Shown: positions 26,680 through 38,301, counted from the stretch's first letter. The stretch is DNA of 46,011 nt from Cyanobacteria bacterium REEB459 (GCA_018970085.1 JAGWXD010000023.1:1-46011); one strand, 5' to 3'. Notes: a model not told the origin generated them from the letters alone. Numbers and translations: made by a program.

Positions 26680-27972
26680 TTAAATTCCATTGGTGTAGTA
26701 TTCACGGGTGCCCTTGGCATCCAGGGCCTGCCCCAGTCGCTCCAGGGCATGCACGTAGGCGGCGGTACGAAGGGAAATTTTAAGGGTTTCAGCCCGCTGC
26801 CAGATCTGATCAGCCTCCGTTACCATCATTGTCTTCAGGCGGCGATGAACATCCTCAATCGACCAATACAGGCCATTGCGATTTTGTATCCATTCAAAAT
26901 AGCTAACGGTAACCCCGCCGGCGTTCACCAGGATATCGGGAAAAACCTGAATACCTCGGGCGTCTAAGATAGCGTCGGCGGCGGCGGTAATCGGCCCATT
27001 GGCTACCTCAAAAATATGGCGGGCCTTAATCTGACTAGCATTGTCTGCCGTAATTTGGTTCTCTAAAGCCGCTGGAATCAGAATATCTACCTCCAGGCTC
27101 AGCAGTTCTGCGTTGCTGATCAAGGCGTGGGCTTGACTCAGATGGCAGACACTGCCCTCGCAATAGACCGCCTTAAGACTGCGGCTAGAGGCTTTAAAGG
27201 CTTGAATACTGGGAATATCTAACCCCTGGGGCAGAAAGATACCCCCCTGGGAGTCACTCACCGCTACCACCCGATAACCAGCCTCAAATAATAATCTGGC
27301 CAGCATACTACCGGCATTACCAAATCCCTGGAGGGCCACGGTGGTGTGCTGGGGAAGGCGACCGGAGCGAGCCATCATCGCCTCCAGGACGTAGAACGCT
27401 CCCCTGGCGGTGGCGGTCTCCCGGCCCTGGCTACCTCCCAGACTGAGGGGTTTACCGGTAATCACCGCCGGGCTCAGGCGGCGGGCGATAATGCTGTACT
27501 GGTCCACCATCCAGCCCATGATCATGGCGTTGGTATACATATCGGGGGCGGGAATATCGACATCGGCACCGATAAAGTCAGCGATCGCATCAATATATCC
27601 CCGACTCAAGCGCTCTAGCTCTAATCGGGAAAGCTCCTTAGGATTGACCGTAATTCCCCCCTTAGCGCCCCCCAGGGGTAAATTTAGAGCAGCACACTTA
27701 AAGGTCATCCAAAAGGCCAGGGACTGCACCTGATCCAGGTTGACATCGGGGTGAAAACGAATGCCCCCCTTAGTCGGTCCCCGGGTGTCATCGTAGCGTA
27801 CCCGATAGCCCTGAAATATCCGCAGAGAGCCATCGTCCATGCGCACAGGAATAGCCACTATCAGACTAGCCTTGGGGGCCTTTAGCCGTTCCGCCGCATC
27901 GGCAGAAATCTTGACGTATTGGAGAGCAGCGGTGAGGCGACGGTTAGCATCGCAGAGGGTAGAAGTCAGCAT
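26680..27972 (-). CDS. gdhA: Glutamate dehydrogenase (Glu/Leu/Phe/Val dehydrogenase family)
   Basis: A 430-residue enzyme interconverting glutamate and 2-oxoglutarate plus ammonium. The substrate-binding lysine in GPTKGGIRF (Lys68), the catalytic lysine in GGAKGGI (Lys104) and Asp144 in PAPDMYTN are present, and the dinucleotide fold shows GFGNAG at 216-221. Cofactor preference cannot be read with confidence. In cyanobacteria this enzyme is a minor ammonium-assimilation route beside glutamine synthetase. ATG 27970-27972 is chosen as start; the frame remains open upstream into the pentapeptide gene on the same strand, but those residues are not family-like. It lies 28 bases downstream of that gene and may be co-transcribed. 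Confidence 0.93.
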   Translation of the reverse strand: MLTSTLCDANRRLTAALQYVKISADAAERLKAPKASLIVAIPVRMDDGSLRIFQGYRVRYDDTRGPTKGGIRFHPDVNLDQVQSLAFWMTFKCAALNLPLGGAKGGITVNPKELSRLELERLSRGYIDAIADFIGADVDIPAPDMYTNAMIMGWMVDQYSIIARRLSPAVITGKPLSLGGSQGRETATARGAFYVLEAMMARSGRLPQHTTVALQGFGNAGSMLARLLFEAGYRVVAVSDSQGGIFLPQGLDIPSIQAFKASSRSLKAVYCEGSVCHLSQAHALISNAELLSLEVDILIPAALENQITADNASQIKARHIFEVANGPITAAADAILDARGIQVFPDILVNAGGVTVSYFEWIQNRNGLYWSIEDVHRRLKTMMVTEADQIWQRAETLKISLRTAAYVHALERLGQALDAKGTREYYTNGI

Positions 27973-28000
27973 ACCTAAAGGGTAATCTAAAAACCCAGGC

Positions 28001-28432
28001 CTAATCCCCCCCCACGCTGATCGGAGTACCCACAATATCTGCCTGGGTGAGGTTAGCCCCCACCAGAGAGGTCCCCTTCACCTGGGCAAAGTAAATCTGG
28101 GCCCTGGTTAGGTTAGCCTGGTCCAGGGTGGCCCCATCAAGGGTAGCATTGGTTAAAAAGGCCTGGCTAAGATCGGCTCGGGTGAGGTTAGCCCCGGTTA
28201 AATCAGCTCCTTCTAGATTAGCCTCCACCAGGGTGGCAGCGCCCAGATCAGCCCCCCGTAAATCGGCTCCAATCAGATGGGCCTGGGTGAGTTGGGCCCC
28301 CGACAGGTCACAGCCCTGACAGAGATTGGTCTCAAGCAGCTGTTTCACCTGCAGAGGATTTTCAGCCCTTAGGGGTAAGGTCCACAGCACCGGCAGAATT
28401 ACTGCAATACTGGCTAGTGTCATCAGTTTCAT
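28001..28432 (-). CDS. Secreted pentapeptide-repeat protein
   Basis: A 143-residue protein with a signal peptide (MKLMTLASIAVILPVLWTL, cleavage probably after LRA) followed by a short helix and about 16 pentapeptide repeats of the A(D/N)LXX form that build a right-handed beta-helix. The LCQGCDLSGAQL segment near residue 35 holds a CxxC-like pair and is common in cyanobacterial members. Location is probably periplasm or thylakoid lumen; no enzymatic function is known for this type. ATG 28430-28432 is preferred because it starts the signal peptide; an upstream ATG at 28453 adds seven non-conserved residues. It lies upstream of gdhA on the same strand. Confidence 0.85.
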   Translation of the reverse strand: MKLMTLASIAVILPVLWTLPLRAENPLQVKQLLETNLCQGCDLSGAQLTQAHLIGADLRGADLGAATLVEANLEGADLTGANLTRADLSQAFLTNATLDGATLDQANLTRAQIYFAQVKGTSLVGANLTQADIVGTPISVGGD

Positions 28433-28652
28433 GGCGATTCTCCTGACTATCACCCCAACTCTCTACCTGGGGAATCGGAGTGGCCTGAGGCAGTGATTGA
28501 CGATGGTGGGCCATCTGTCCGCCTGGGGGAGTGGAAGCTGGTTGGCTGGAGTCGACCCCGAATTGAGCAGCTAGCTGCTTTCTATCAATCACCGATGCTT
28601 TGATCTTGCCATAGGGCTGCCCACCGGGTAGGTCGGAAAGCCGTACTGTCAT
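28362..28652 (-). CDS. Small hypothetical protein (low support)
   Basis: An open frame of about 96 codons from ATG 28650-28652, not recognised. The first half (SDLPGGQPYGKIKASVIDRKQLAAQFGV) has a plausible protein composition; the second half is Ser/Gln/Pro rich and overlaps the start of the pentapeptide gene by 71 bases in another frame. It may be a real upstream gene, or a chance frame in an otherwise empty leader region. No ribosome-binding site stands out. Confidence 0.25.
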   Translation of the reverse strand: MTVRLSDLPGGQPYGKIKASVIDRKQLAAQFGVDSSQPASTPPGGQMAHHRQSLPQATPIPQVESWGDSQENRHETDDTSQYCSNSAGAVDLTPKG

Positions 28653-28816
28653 CAAACTAATTGTCAGGCAGCCTGGATGCCAGGTGACAACAGCAGCCCC
28701 GATGGCTTATGGGCTCAGTTACGGATTAAGGGCTACCCATTCAAGTATTGCCACCACCTCACCGGACCTGCCCCATCAGCCAGCCTATAATACGAAAACT
28801 ATTTGGCAAGAGTTCT
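28433..28816. other. Divergent intergenic region between pentapeptide and DUF554 genes
   Basis: Apart from the weakly supported small frame, I see no gene, RNA or strong hairpin here. Both flanking genes are read outward, so promoters for both should lie in this stretch. Confidence 0.4.
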
Positions 28817-29581
28817 ATGCTTAGCCTGTGGGCTAAAACCAGTGGCACCTGGATAAACGTCCTAACCATTATGCTAGGCACCGGCCTGGGGCTGAGGTTG
28901 CGCCGTAGTCTCCCCCCCACCATGCAACACATCATTACCCAGGCCCTGGGTCTGACCACGATTATGCTGGGGATTGGCATGGGCCAGAGTCTGGCCAGAG
29001 TCAGAATTGGTGTGATTGACGGGGTAATTTTTGGTTTAGTGATATTGGTGGTAGGGGGCCTCTTGGGAGAGTGGTGGCAGCTTCAGGACCGGCTTAGCCA
29101 ACTGGGGGACTGGCTCAAATCCCAGGTCAAAGGCGGGGGTAAGTTTACTGAGGGGTTTGTAGCCGCCAGCCTGCTGTTTTGTATTGGCCCTATGGCAATT
29201 TTGGGTAGCCTTAACAATGGCCTGGTGGGCGATGCTACCCTGCTTAGTCTGAAAGCCACCATGGATGGTCTGGCCGCCATTGCCCTCACCGGTAACTACG
29301 GCGTAGGCGTCGGGTTTTCAGCCTTGCCGGTATTACTACTGCAGGGGGGATTATCCCTGATAGCCAGTCTTTCGGGACTAGTGCTGACCAGTCCGGCTAG
29401 CAATACCTATATTTTGAGCATCACTGGTATTGGGGGACTGATGATTATGGCCCTGGGGTTAAATTTACTAGAGGTTGTACAGATTCGCCTGGCCTCCTTT
29501 TTGCCCGCCTTGGTCCTGGGTCCTCTAGCGATCGCCCTGGTTACAGCCCTATCGGGGGTCAGCAATATATTCTTGAATTGA
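28817..29581 (+). CDS. DUF554 family membrane protein
   Basis: A 254-residue integral membrane protein of the DUF554 (YdfK/YqgA) family, with about seven hydrophobic helices. Conserved glycine-rich motifs of the family are seen: GTGLGLRLR near the N-terminus, LGIGMGQSL, and [16 protein letters not shown] in the middle. The function is unknown; a transport role has been suggested for the family but is not shown. The ATG at 28817 begins the family-typical N-terminus; the frame is open to 28748 but those residues are polar and non-conserved. The last 33 bases overlap the 3' end of carB on the opposite strand. Confidence 0.85.
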   Translation: MLSLWAKTSGTWINVLTIMLGTGLGLRLRRSLPPTMQHIITQALGLTTIMLGIGMGQSLARVRIGVIDGVIFGLVILVVGGLLGEWWQLQDRLSQLGDWLKSQVKGGGKFTEGFVAASLLFCIGPMAILGSLNNGLVGDATLLSLKATMDGLAAIALTGNYGVGVGFSALPVLLLQGGLSLIASLSGLVLTSPASNTYILSITGIGGLMIMALGLNLLEVVQIRLASFLPALVLGPLAIALVTALSGVSNIFLN

Positions 29582-32500
29582 CTTGACCTCCAGGGGGTGT
29601 TGTTGCAAGGACTGAATAGCTGAGGCAGTGGCCTCAGCTCCGGCGATGGTGGTGATAATGGGCACCTTATAGGACAGCGCGGTGCGCCGAATGGAGCGAT
29701 CGTCCTCCAGGGCGGCGCTGCCCACAGGGGTGTTGATAATGAGTTGGATCTCATTATTTTTAATCGCATCCTCAATGTTAGGGCGGCCCTCGTGTACCTT
29801 CAGAATCAGGTCTACGGTCAGGCCCTCATCCATCAGGGCGGCTCGGGTGCCAGCCGTAGCAATTAGGCGAAACCCTAAACCAGCCAGGTTTTTAGCTACC
29901 GGAATAACGGCGGCTTTGTCTCGGTCGTTCATAGAGATAAAGATGGTGCCGTCCATCGGTAGCCGTTGATAGGCTCCCAATTCTGCCTTGGCAAAGGCTT
30001 TACCAAAGTCCACATCAATCCCCATGACTTCGCCGGTGGACCGCATTTCTGGTCCCAGTAGGGCGTCGGTGCCGGCGAACTTCTCAAAGGGCAACACCGC
30101 CTCCTTGACAGCAATATGCTGGGGGATGACCTCTTGGGTAAAATTCAGTTCCGCCAGGGTTTTACCCGACATCACCCGCACCGCCAGTTTGGCCAGGGGA
30201 CGGCCGATCGCCTTAGAGACGAAGGGTACGGTACGGGAGGCGCGGGGGTTAGCCTCGAGAATGTACACCTGACCGGCCTTAACGGCGAATTGAATATTCA
30301 TCAGGCCGATCACCTGCAACCGCCGGGCCAGTTTAACCGTCCAGTCCCGAATCGTGGCCAGGACGTCAGGAGATAGGGTAATGGTGGGCAGGGAGCAGGC
30401 CGAATCCCCGGAGTGGATGCCGGCCTGCTCGATATGCTCCATAATGCCGCCAATCACCACCTGGCCAGTGTGGTCGGCGATCGCGTCCACATCCACCTCG
30501 ATGGCATTCTCCAGAAACTTATCGATCAGGATGGGATGGTCGGGCTCCACCTGCACGGCATAGGTCATGTAGTGTTCCAGGTCGGCGTCGGAGTAGACCA
30601 CTTCCATGGCCCGACCCCCCAGTACGTAGCTGGGCCGCACCACCACCGGATAGTTAATGGTCTGGGCTACCTTGAGGGCCTCCTGGAAACTACGGGCCAT
30701 CCCGTTGGCCGGTTGGAGAATAGCTAATTCCCGCAGAATAGCTTCGAACCGCTCCCGGTTCTCGGCGGTGTCAATGGAATCGGGGGAGGTGCCCCAGATG
30801 CGGGTGACGGGCTGGTCCGGAGCAGTGGCCAGTTGATTGGTCAGGTACTCCTGCAGGGGTAGGGCTAGCTTCAGGGGGGTTTGGCCGCCAAACTGAACGA
30901 TAACACCGATGGGGTTTTCTGCCTCAATGATATTCAGGACGTCTTCCTTGGTGAGGGGCTCGAAGTAGAGGCGATCGCTGGTGTCGTAGTCGGTGGAGAC
31001 GGTCTCGGGATTAGAGTTCACCATGATCGTCTCATAGCCGTCCTCCTGCAGGGCAAAGGAGGCGTGGCAACAGCAGTAGTCAAACTCAATACCCTGGCCA
31101 ATGCGGTTGGGGCCCCCGCCTAAAATCATTACCTTGGGGCGATCGGAGGGTAGGATTTCGCTTTCGCTTTCGTAGGTGGAGTAGTAGTAGGGGGTAAAGG
31201 CTTCAAACTCAGCGGCGCAGGTATCCACGGTTTTGTACACCGGTATTACCCCTAAGCCCTTACGGTATTGGCGGACGGTATCTTCGTCGGTGTGGGTAGC
31301 GTAGGCGATCTGGCGATCGCTAAAGCCCTGACGTTTAATCGCCCTTAGTTGATCGGCGCTGAGGGCATTCAGGGCAGTCCGCTTCAGGAACTTTTCGGTC
31401 TTCAGCAGACCGACCATCTGGTTGAGAAACCAGGGATCGATACCGGTGAGGTCATAGATCTCCTCCACCGTCAGCCCCAGTTGCAGGGCGTGACGCAATT
31501 CAAAAATCCGTTCTGGATTGGGGGTGCGCAGCTTGGGACGAATTTCGTTGAGGCTGGGAAGTTTTTCAGAGCGATCGCAGCCCCAGCCGGCCCGGCCGAT
31601 TTCCAGCGATCGCAGGGCCTTCTGAAAGGATTCCTGAAAGGTACGGCCAATGGCCATGGCCTCCCCCACGGATTTCATCTGGGTAGTCAGGGTAGGACTG
31701 GTACCGGGAAACTTTTCAAAGGCAAAGCGGGGAATTTTAGTGACGACGTAGTCAATGGTGGGCTCAAAACTGGCGGGGGTCTTCTTGGTAATGTCGTTAG
31801 AAATCTCATTCAGGGTGTAACCCACCGCCAATTTGGCGGCAAATTTAGCGATGGGGAAGCCAGTGGCCTTAGAAGCCAGGGCCGAACTGCGGGAGACCCG
31901 CGGGTTCATCTCAATTACAATCACGTCGCCGGTGTCAGGATTAACCGCAAACTGAATGTTGGAACCGCCGGTTTCCACCCCAATTTCCCGAATAATCTTA
32001 ATTGAGGCATCCCGCAGCCGTTGGTATTCTTTGTCGGTAAGGGTTTGGGCGGGAGCCACCGTAATCGAATCGCCGGTGTGCACCCCCATGGGGTCCAGGT
32101 TTTCAATGGAGCAGATAATCACCACGTTATCCGCCAGGTCCCGCATCACCTCCAGTTCGTACTCTTTCCAGCCCAGCAGAGATTGCTCCACCAAAATTTG
32201 GGACACCGGGCTGGCGTCCAGGCCGGAGCGGGCAATGGCCTCAAACTCCTCCTGGTTGTAGGCAATACCACCGCCGGTGCCCCCCAGGGTAAAGGCGGGG
32301 CGAATAATCAGCGGGAAGCTACCAATCTGCCGACCAATCTGGCGAGCTTCCTCCAGGGTTTCCGCCAGACCGGAGGGGCACACGCCTACCCCAATCCGTT
32401 CCATGGCTTCCTTGAAGAGTTTACGGTCCTCGGCCATTTCAATGGCGTTCAGTTTAGCCCCAATCAGTTCTACCCCGTAGCGCTCTAGGACACCGGTTTT

Positions 32501-32809
32501 AGCCAGGGTAACCGCGATATTCAGGGCTGTCTGCCCCCCCATGGTGGGCAACATGACATCGGGGCGTTCTCGCGCAATTACTCGCTCAACAAATTCGGGG
32601 GTGAGGGGCTCGATATAGGTGCGATCGGCGGTCTCTGGATCAGTCATGATGGTGGCCGGATTGGAGTTCACCAGCACCACCTGGTAACCTTCTTCCCGCA
32701 GCGCCTTACAGGCCTGGGTGCCGGAGTAGTCGAACTCACAGGCTTGACCAATGACGATGGGGCCAGAGCCAATCAGCAGGATTTTATGGATGTCATCGCG
32801 GCGGGGCAT
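29549..32809 (-). CDS. carB: Carbamoyl-phosphate synthase large subunit
   Basis: A 1,086-residue enzyme that makes carbamoyl phosphate from bicarbonate, ATP and ammonia delivered by the small subunit CarA; the product feeds pyrB and arginine synthesis. It shows the internal duplication of the family: each half starts with a pre-ATP-grasp segment ([19 protein letters not shown] and [20 protein letters not shown]) and contains an ATP-grasp domain with [14 protein letters not shown] or [14 protein letters not shown]. The C-terminal MGS-like allosteric domain is complete. carA is not in the window, as expected for cyanobacteria with scattered pathway genes. Upstream lies a perfect 17-bp tandem repeat, each copy holding a possible -10 element. 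Confidence 0.97.
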   Translation of the reverse strand: MPRRDDIHKILLIGSGPIVIGQACEFDYSGTQACKALREEGYQVVLVNSNPATIMTDPETADRTYIEPLTPEFVERVIARERPDVMLPTMGGQTALNIAVTLAKTGVLERYGVELIGAKLNAIEMAEDRKLFKEAMERIGVGVCPSGLAETLEEARQIGRQIGSFPLIIRPAFTLGGTGGGIAYNQEEFEAIARSGLDASPVSQILVEQSLLGWKEYELEVMRDLADNVVIICSIENLDPMGVHTGDSITVAPAQTLTDKEYQRLRDASIKIIREIGVETGGSNIQFAVNPDTGDVIVIEMNPRVSRSSALASKATGFPIAKFAAKLAVGYTLNEISNDITKKTPASFEPTIDYVVTKIPRFAFEKFPGTSPTLTTQMKSVGEAMAIGRTFQESFQKALRSLEIGRAGWGCDRSEKLPSLNEIRPKLRTPNPERIFELRHALQLGLTVEEIYDLTGIDPWFLNQMVGLLKTEKFLKRTALNALSADQLRAIKRQGFSDRQIAYATHTDEDTVRQYRKGLGVIPVYKTVDTCAAEFEAFTPYYYSTYESESEILPSDRPKVMILGGGPNRIGQGIEFDYCCCHASFALQEDGYETIMVNSNPETVSTDYDTSDRLYFEPLTKEDVLNIIEAENPIGVIVQFGGQTPLKLALPLQEYLTNQLATAPDQPVTRIWGTSPDSIDTAENRERFEAILRELAILQPANGMARSFQEALKVAQTINYPVVVRPSYVLGGRAMEVVYSDADLEHYMTYAVQVEPDHPILIDKFLENAIEVDVDAIADHTGQVVIGGIMEHIEQAGIHSGDSACSLPTITLSPDVLATIRDWTVKLARRLQVIGLMNIQFAVKAGQVYILEANPRASRTVPFVSKAIGRPLAKLAVRVMSGKTLAELNFTQEVIPQHIAVKEAVLPFEKFAGTDALLGPEMRSTGEVMGIDVDFGKAFAKAELGAYQRLPMDGTIFISMNDRDKAAVIPVAKNLAGLGFRLIATAGTRAALMDEGLTVDLILKVHEGRPNIEDAIKNNEIQLIINTPVGSAALEDDRSIRRTALSYKVPIITTIAGAEATASAIQSLQQHPLEVKSIQEYIADPR

Positions 32810-32824
32810 AGGGCTTAGGAAGAT

Positions 32825-32858
32825 CCCAACTATTCTAAGGGCCCAACTATTCTAAGGG
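32825..32858 (-). repeat. 17-bp tandem duplication in the carB leader
   Basis: CCCAACTATTCTAAGGG occurs twice head to tail (32825-32841 and 32842-32858), starting 16 bases upstream of the carB ATG. On the carB strand each copy contains TAGAAT, close to a -10 hexamer; TTGCCA lies 15 bases before the first. Confidence 0.95.
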
Positions 32859-33005
32859 GTATCGGTTCGTGGCAACGGCTGAGTCGGGGGACAATCTGCC
32901 TGAATAGTCCTGGACTTTAGGCCTATGTCAGGGTTCTCTGAAGTTAAGGAAAGAAACCAGGATTGGTTGCAGAGTGTAACAACTAGGGCTAAAGTGCTGA
33001 CCTGA

Positions 33006-33863
33006 TCAGCCTGGCCACTCCAGGGCCCAATGGCCCAGCAGACCCGTCCGAAAATCATTCAAAATGCGCTTGGCGGCCCGTTCTTGGTCCTGCTGAAAGC
33101 GATCGACCGCCAACTGAGCTAGAAAGTCTTCACCACTATACCGATTCAGGTCAAGGCCATAGCGGTTTTCCAGGGTCGGACCGTAGCGATCTCCAGGGAC
33201 GGCGGGTAAGGTCTTCAGTAGATCCAGAAAGGCAGCGGCGGTGCGCTGGTGATCGTAGGCGGCGGCACCAATATCGTCACAAATCGCCAATTTCAGAGCC
33301 GCCTGCTGGTCAGCCAGGCGGGCTGGCATCACCCCCGGCGTATCCAGCAAGTCCAGATCTTCTCCCAGGCGAATCCAGCGGAGCTGACGGGTGACTCCCG
33401 CCCGCCGGGCACTGTCTACCACCCGGCGGTTTAAAAGACGATTAATCAGCGCTGATTTACCCACATTGGGAAAGCCAATCACCACCGCCCGAATCGGTCG
33501 GGGTTTCATGCCCCGGGCCTGGCGGCGCTGATTCACCAGTTGACCGGCTTGCTGGGTAGCCTGGGTGATTGCCCTAATGCCCTGGCCCTGCTGGGCATTG
33601 GTAAACAGGGGAAGCTGACCCTGGGACTGCAACCAGCCTTCCCAGGCAGCTTTGGCCGCCGCTGAAATCATATCAACCCGGTTGAGAACCAGTACCCGTC
33701 CCCGAGTTCCCACCCACTGATCTAAGCGGGGATGGCAAGTGGCCAGGGGAATGCGGGCATCCCGTACCTCTAGCACCACGTCTACTCGACTGAGCTGCTC
33801 CATCAGGGCTTTTTCAGCCTTAGCAATGTGGCCTGGATACCACTGAATATCAGGGGATGTCAT
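33006..33863 (-). CDS. rbgA: Ribosome biogenesis GTPase RbgA/YlqF type
   Basis: A 285-residue circularly permuted GTPase that acts in late assembly of the 50S subunit. The permuted motif order G4-G5-G1-G2-G3 is visible: G4 as LNRVDMI (Arg in place of the usual Lys), G1 as GFPNVGKSALINRL, G2 threonine in RAGVTRQLRW and G3 as DTPGVM. The N-terminal WYPGHIAKA motif is the family signature. The C-terminal helical domain binds rRNA and ends normally. The gene is upstream of carB on the same strand with a 196-base gap that includes the carB repeat, so it probably has a separate transcript. The start at 33861-33863 fits the family. Confidence 0.93.
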   Translation of the reverse strand: MTSPDIQWYPGHIAKAEKALMEQLSRVDVVLEVRDARIPLATCHPRLDQWVGTRGRVLVLNRVDMISAAAKAAWEGWLQSQGQLPLFTNAQQGQGIRAITQATQQAGQLVNQRRQARGMKPRPIRAVVIGFPNVGKSALINRLLNRRVVDSARRAGVTRQLRWIRLGEDLDLLDTPGVMPARLADQQAALKLAICDDIGAAAYDHQRTAAAFLDLLKTLPAVPGDRYGPTLENRYGLDLNRYSGEDFLAQLAVDRFQQDQERAAKRILNDFRTGLLGHWALEWPG

Positions 33864-33993
33864 GGTGGGTAGGGGTTAGTACTTAACCGTATCCTCAAAG
33901 TTGAGGCCAAAGCCATAGAACCACAGTTATACTTTACAAGAGCTATAGTTTACAGGCAGACGTTGACCCCCTGATCCCAGGAGCTGTCGGTTT

Positions 33994-35238
33994 ATGACGA
34001 GACTGGAAGCCGCCGCCGCTGAGGCGAAAATATTAGCGTTAACACCCTCTGCCCAGGGCCGATGCCCAGAACCGGTGCCCCTCACCCAGGCCAGTGGTCG
34101 AATTCTGGCGGAGGCTGTGACCAGTAATCTGGATATTCCCCACTGGGATAACTCCGCCATGGATGGCTACGCTCTTAGATCTGAGGATGTGAGCAGGGCC
34201 AGTCCGGAGTCTCCCGTAAGTCTGACGGTAACCCAGAGCATTGCGGCGGGGCCGGCGGCGGTAGCGGCGATCGCCCCGGGACAGGCAGCCCGTCTATTTA
34301 CCGGCGCGATGCTGCCCCCGGGGGCTGACACCGTGGTGATGCAGGAAGTCACCCACCGTCAGGGCGATCGGGTAGAGATTCAGGTGGCTCCTCGACCAGG
34401 AGAATTTGTGCGGCAGCGGGGGAGTTTTTACCAGGCGGGCACCCCCTTAATCACTCCAGGGATCCGCCTGGGCGGCCCAGAAATTGCTCTCCTGGCGGCA
34501 GCTCAATGCTCTCAGGTGCAGGTCTTCCCCTATCTGCGGGTGGCGATTTTATCCACCGGCGCTGAACTGGTAGCCATAGACACCCCCCTGCAACCCGGCC
34601 AGATTGTAGACTCAAATCAGTATGCCTTGGCGGTGCTGGTCCAGCAGGCTGGGGCTATGCCTTTACCCATGGGCACCGTGGCCGATCACCCCGAGGCCCT
34701 GGCCAGAGCTATTACCACCGCCCGCCTTAAGGCCGATATGGTGATTTCCTCCGGCGGTGTATCGGTGGGGGATTTTGATTACGTTGACAGTACCCTCAAG
34801 GATTTGGGGGCTACCCTCCACATTCAGTCCGTTGCCGTCAAACCGGGTAAGCCCCTAACCGTAGCCACCCTGCCGCCGTCGCCAGACAAGCCTGCTATGC
34901 TCTATTTTGGCCTACCGGGTAACCCGGTCTCGGCTCTGGTGAGTTTCTGGCGTTTTGTCGAGCCAGCTCTGCGCAAACAATCGGGGCTTAGGGACCACTG
35001 GTCTCCTTGCTTTATTCAGGCCCATACCACCCAAGCCCTGCAGTCGGAGGGCAATCGAGAAACCTATCTGTGGGGTAGGCTGGAGGCGGGGTGCCAGTTT
35101 TATCCGGCTACCGGTAGCTATAGTTCTGGCAATCTGGTCAACCTGGCCGGTACCAATGCCCTGGCGGTGGTGCCCCTGGGCACTAAGGTCCTGGCAGCCG
35201 GTGACCCCGTTACCGTGATGCTGGTGGGGCAGCGCTAG
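33994..35238 (+). CDS. moeA: Molybdopterin molybdenumtransferase MoeA
   Basis: A 414-residue enzyme that inserts molybdenum into adenylated molybdopterin to complete the cofactor used by nitrate reductase. Signature blocks are present: DNSAMDGYALR, ARLFTGAMLPPGADTVVMQE, the central STGAELV and the SSGGVSVGDFDYV motif that binds the pterin phosphate; the C-terminal beta domain ends normally. No other moa or moe gene is adjacent. The start at ATG 33994 gives a normal N-terminus. It is divergent from rbgA and its stop interlocks with the opposite-strand MerR-like gene within CTAG at 35235-35238. Direct repeats of TTTACA precede the gene at 33933 and 33949. Confidence 0.95.
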   Translation: MTRLEAAAAEAKILALTPSAQGRCPEPVPLTQASGRILAEAVTSNLDIPHWDNSAMDGYALRSEDVSRASPESPVSLTVTQSIAAGPAAVAAIAPGQAARLFTGAMLPPGADTVVMQEVTHRQGDRVEIQVAPRPGEFVRQRGSFYQAGTPLITPGIRLGGPEIALLAAAQCSQVQVFPYLRVAILSTGAELVAIDTPLQPGQIVDSNQYALAVLVQQAGAMPLPMGTVADHPEALARAITTARLKADMVISSGGVSVGDFDYVDSTLKDLGATLHIQSVAVKPGKPLTVATLPPSPDKPAMLYFGLPGNPVSALVSFWRFVEPALRKQSGLRDHWSPCFIQAHTTQALQSEGNRETYLWGRLEAGCQFYPATGSYSSGNLVNLAGTNALAVVPLGTKVLAAGDPVTVMLVGQR

Positions 35239-35714
35239 GGACCCTTGAAGCTCTGGCGAAACTTTTCAAAATCAATGACGTTAGAGCGATTGCCGCGATC
35301 GGGAAAAAGCATCAGGCTACCATCTGCCAAATCCAGGGGCACTAGCCGGTATTGACCCATCAAGTGGCGGGTCTTACTAATTAACTCCAGGATTTGAGGA
35401 GGAGTACTGGATCTGGGGCGAACCCAGTTAACCACGCCGTTGGCAATGATTAGCTGTTTATCGCGCAAGCTCGGGGGAAATCCCTGTTGCTCAAAATAGT
35501 CCAGAATTCTACGAATCGCCTGGAAGGAAAGGTGCTGCCGCAGATGGCTAATGGCTCGAATTTCCAGGATTTGCTCCCAGGAATAAACCACCTCCCCATG
35601 GGGTGGCAACCCTACCCGATGAGGAATCACCATACCGATTTTTTCCAGGTAGGCCAGACGACCAGAACTGCTGCGGGCTAAAACAATGACATGACGGCGA
35701 GGGAACCAATCCAT
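35235..35714 (-). CDS. MerR-like HTH protein
   Basis: A 159-residue protein whose first half resembles a MerR-type winged helix-turn-helix: GRLAYLEKIGMVIPHRVG (helix and wing) and YSWEQILEIRAISHLRQHLSFQAIRRIL. The usual MerR dimerisation coiled coil and effector domain are not evident; the C-terminal half is a small unassigned domain ending in NVIDFEKFR. It may be a DNA-binding regulator of a cyanobacterial subtype or a structural relative. Its target is unknown. The ATG at 35712-35714 gives MDWFPRRHVIVLAR. A 317-base gap separates it from the divergent NIL-ferredoxin gene; the stop overlaps moeA by four bases. Confidence 0.65.
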   Translation of the reverse strand: MDWFPRRHVIVLARSSSGRLAYLEKIGMVIPHRVGLPPHGEVVYSWEQILEIRAISHLRQHLSFQAIRRILDYFEQQGFPPSLRDKQLIIANGVVNWVRPRSSTPPQILELISKTRHLMGQYRLVPLDLADGSLMLFPDRGNRSNVIDFEKFRQSFKGP

Positions 35715-36031
35715 GACAGAGATGCTGCGAACTCAGCACTATATGTAGGGGTGATATGGTTTAATTTACGCTACATGTTTAGTCAGGTCCGGAGGGTTTC
35801 ACCCCTCACCTGAGGGCAAATCCATCCCTACAGGCGGATGAGTAGATGGATTAAGGGTTTTAGAGAACGTTAATTTTTGTGACAACCTTAGCGATGACCG
35901 GGCTCTTTACAAAGCCTTAGCCCAGGCTGGATGGTTGTGCGGCCCAGTACCAGGTCCAGGGGTTGGCGCTGGGGCCTAGAATGAATCCATCCCCCTCTAG
36001 GAACTCTAACCAACCATATGCAGGGCTAACC
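35715..36031. other. Divergent intergenic region before the NIL-ferredoxin
   Basis: No gene or RNA is recognised. One inverted repeat ATCCAT/ATGGAT lies at 35820-35825 and 35846-35851, and a GAGGG/CCCTC pair lies near 35800. Neither has features of a known riboswitch. Confidence 0.4.
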
Positions 36032-36436
36032 ATGAAAAAAAGGGTTAAGCTAACTTTCCCAAAGCGGGCCGTCCATATGCCCATTACCTATCGCCTGGCT
36101 AAGGATTTTAACATTGCTGCTAATATCATTCGGGCTCAGGTTGCCCCCAATCAGGTGGGTACCCTGGTGGTAGAGTTATCCGGCGATATCGATCAGCTAA
36201 ACGACAGCATAGACTGGCTCGAGGCTCAAGATATTAATGTTTCTGGAGCCAGTGGAGAAATCGCCATAGATGAGGCTCTCTGTGTCCACTGCGGTCTATG
36301 CACGGGGGTCTGTCCCACCCGGGCCCTTACCCTTGATCCCCACAGCTTTAAGCTCAGCTTTAACCGCAGTCGCTGTATTGTCTGCGAACAGTGTATTCCC
36401 ACCTGTCCGGTACAGGCCATATCTACCAATCTCTAG
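36032..36436 (+). CDS. NIL domain and 4Fe-4S ferredoxin protein
   Basis: A 134-residue protein with an N-terminal NIL domain (residues about 1-75, as in methionine importers MetN) followed by a bacterial-type ferredoxin with two [4Fe-4S] motifs, CVHCGLCTGVCP and CIVCEQCIPTCP. Similar proteins occur in cyanobacteria and methanogens, where they have been linked to sulfur metabolism such as homocysteine or methionine formation; the role here is unproven. ATG 36032 is chosen: MKKRVKLTF is a standard NIL start, while the open frame beginning at 35963 adds non-conserved residues. It is followed by pyrG in the convergent orientation, 25 bases away. Confidence 0.88.
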   Translation: MKKRVKLTFPKRAVHMPITYRLAKDFNIAANIIRAQVAPNQVGTLVVELSGDIDQLNDSIDWLEAQDINVSGASGEIAIDEALCVHCGLCTGVCPTRALTLDPHSFKLSFNRSRCIVCEQCIPTCPVQAISTNL

Positions 36437-36461
36437 GTGGGTAGGCTAGTACCAGCCAGGC

Positions 36462-38129
<1,668 letters not shown>

Positions 38130-38301
38130 TTAGGTTAGAGAGTCGTCCAGCCCAAATTATGCCACCCAGGGTGGCCAGCCTGACCCGTCAGGGATGGGGC
38201 CAGTCTTGGCCGCAGCCGGGGGAATTGCCGTGGGAAAACGGCGTCGCGGTTGTCCTTACACCCGGCTCAGGCGACCAGTTCTGGTCCTTTAGTCTGGTAA
38301 C

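Noticed and set aside
29549-32809. Numerous open frames antisense to carB
   Set aside because: They are shadows of the codon structure of a long GC-rich gene; none has independent protein features.
32852-33058. Small leftward frame between rbgA and carB
   Set aside because: It overlaps the rbgA 3' end and has no recognisable domain or ribosome-binding site.
33933-33954. Two TTTACA repeats upstream of moeA resembling the RpaB HLR1 motif
   Set aside because: The units are 16 bases apart, while HLR1 repeats are about 10 bases apart, and the flanking bases do not match.
38161-38192. Adjacent palindromes GCCACCC-A-GGGTGGC and CCTGAC-CC-GTCAGG between scpA and pyrG
   Set aside because: Loops of one and two bases are too short for RNA hairpins, arms are 6-7 bp, and no neighbouring feature supports a regulatory role.
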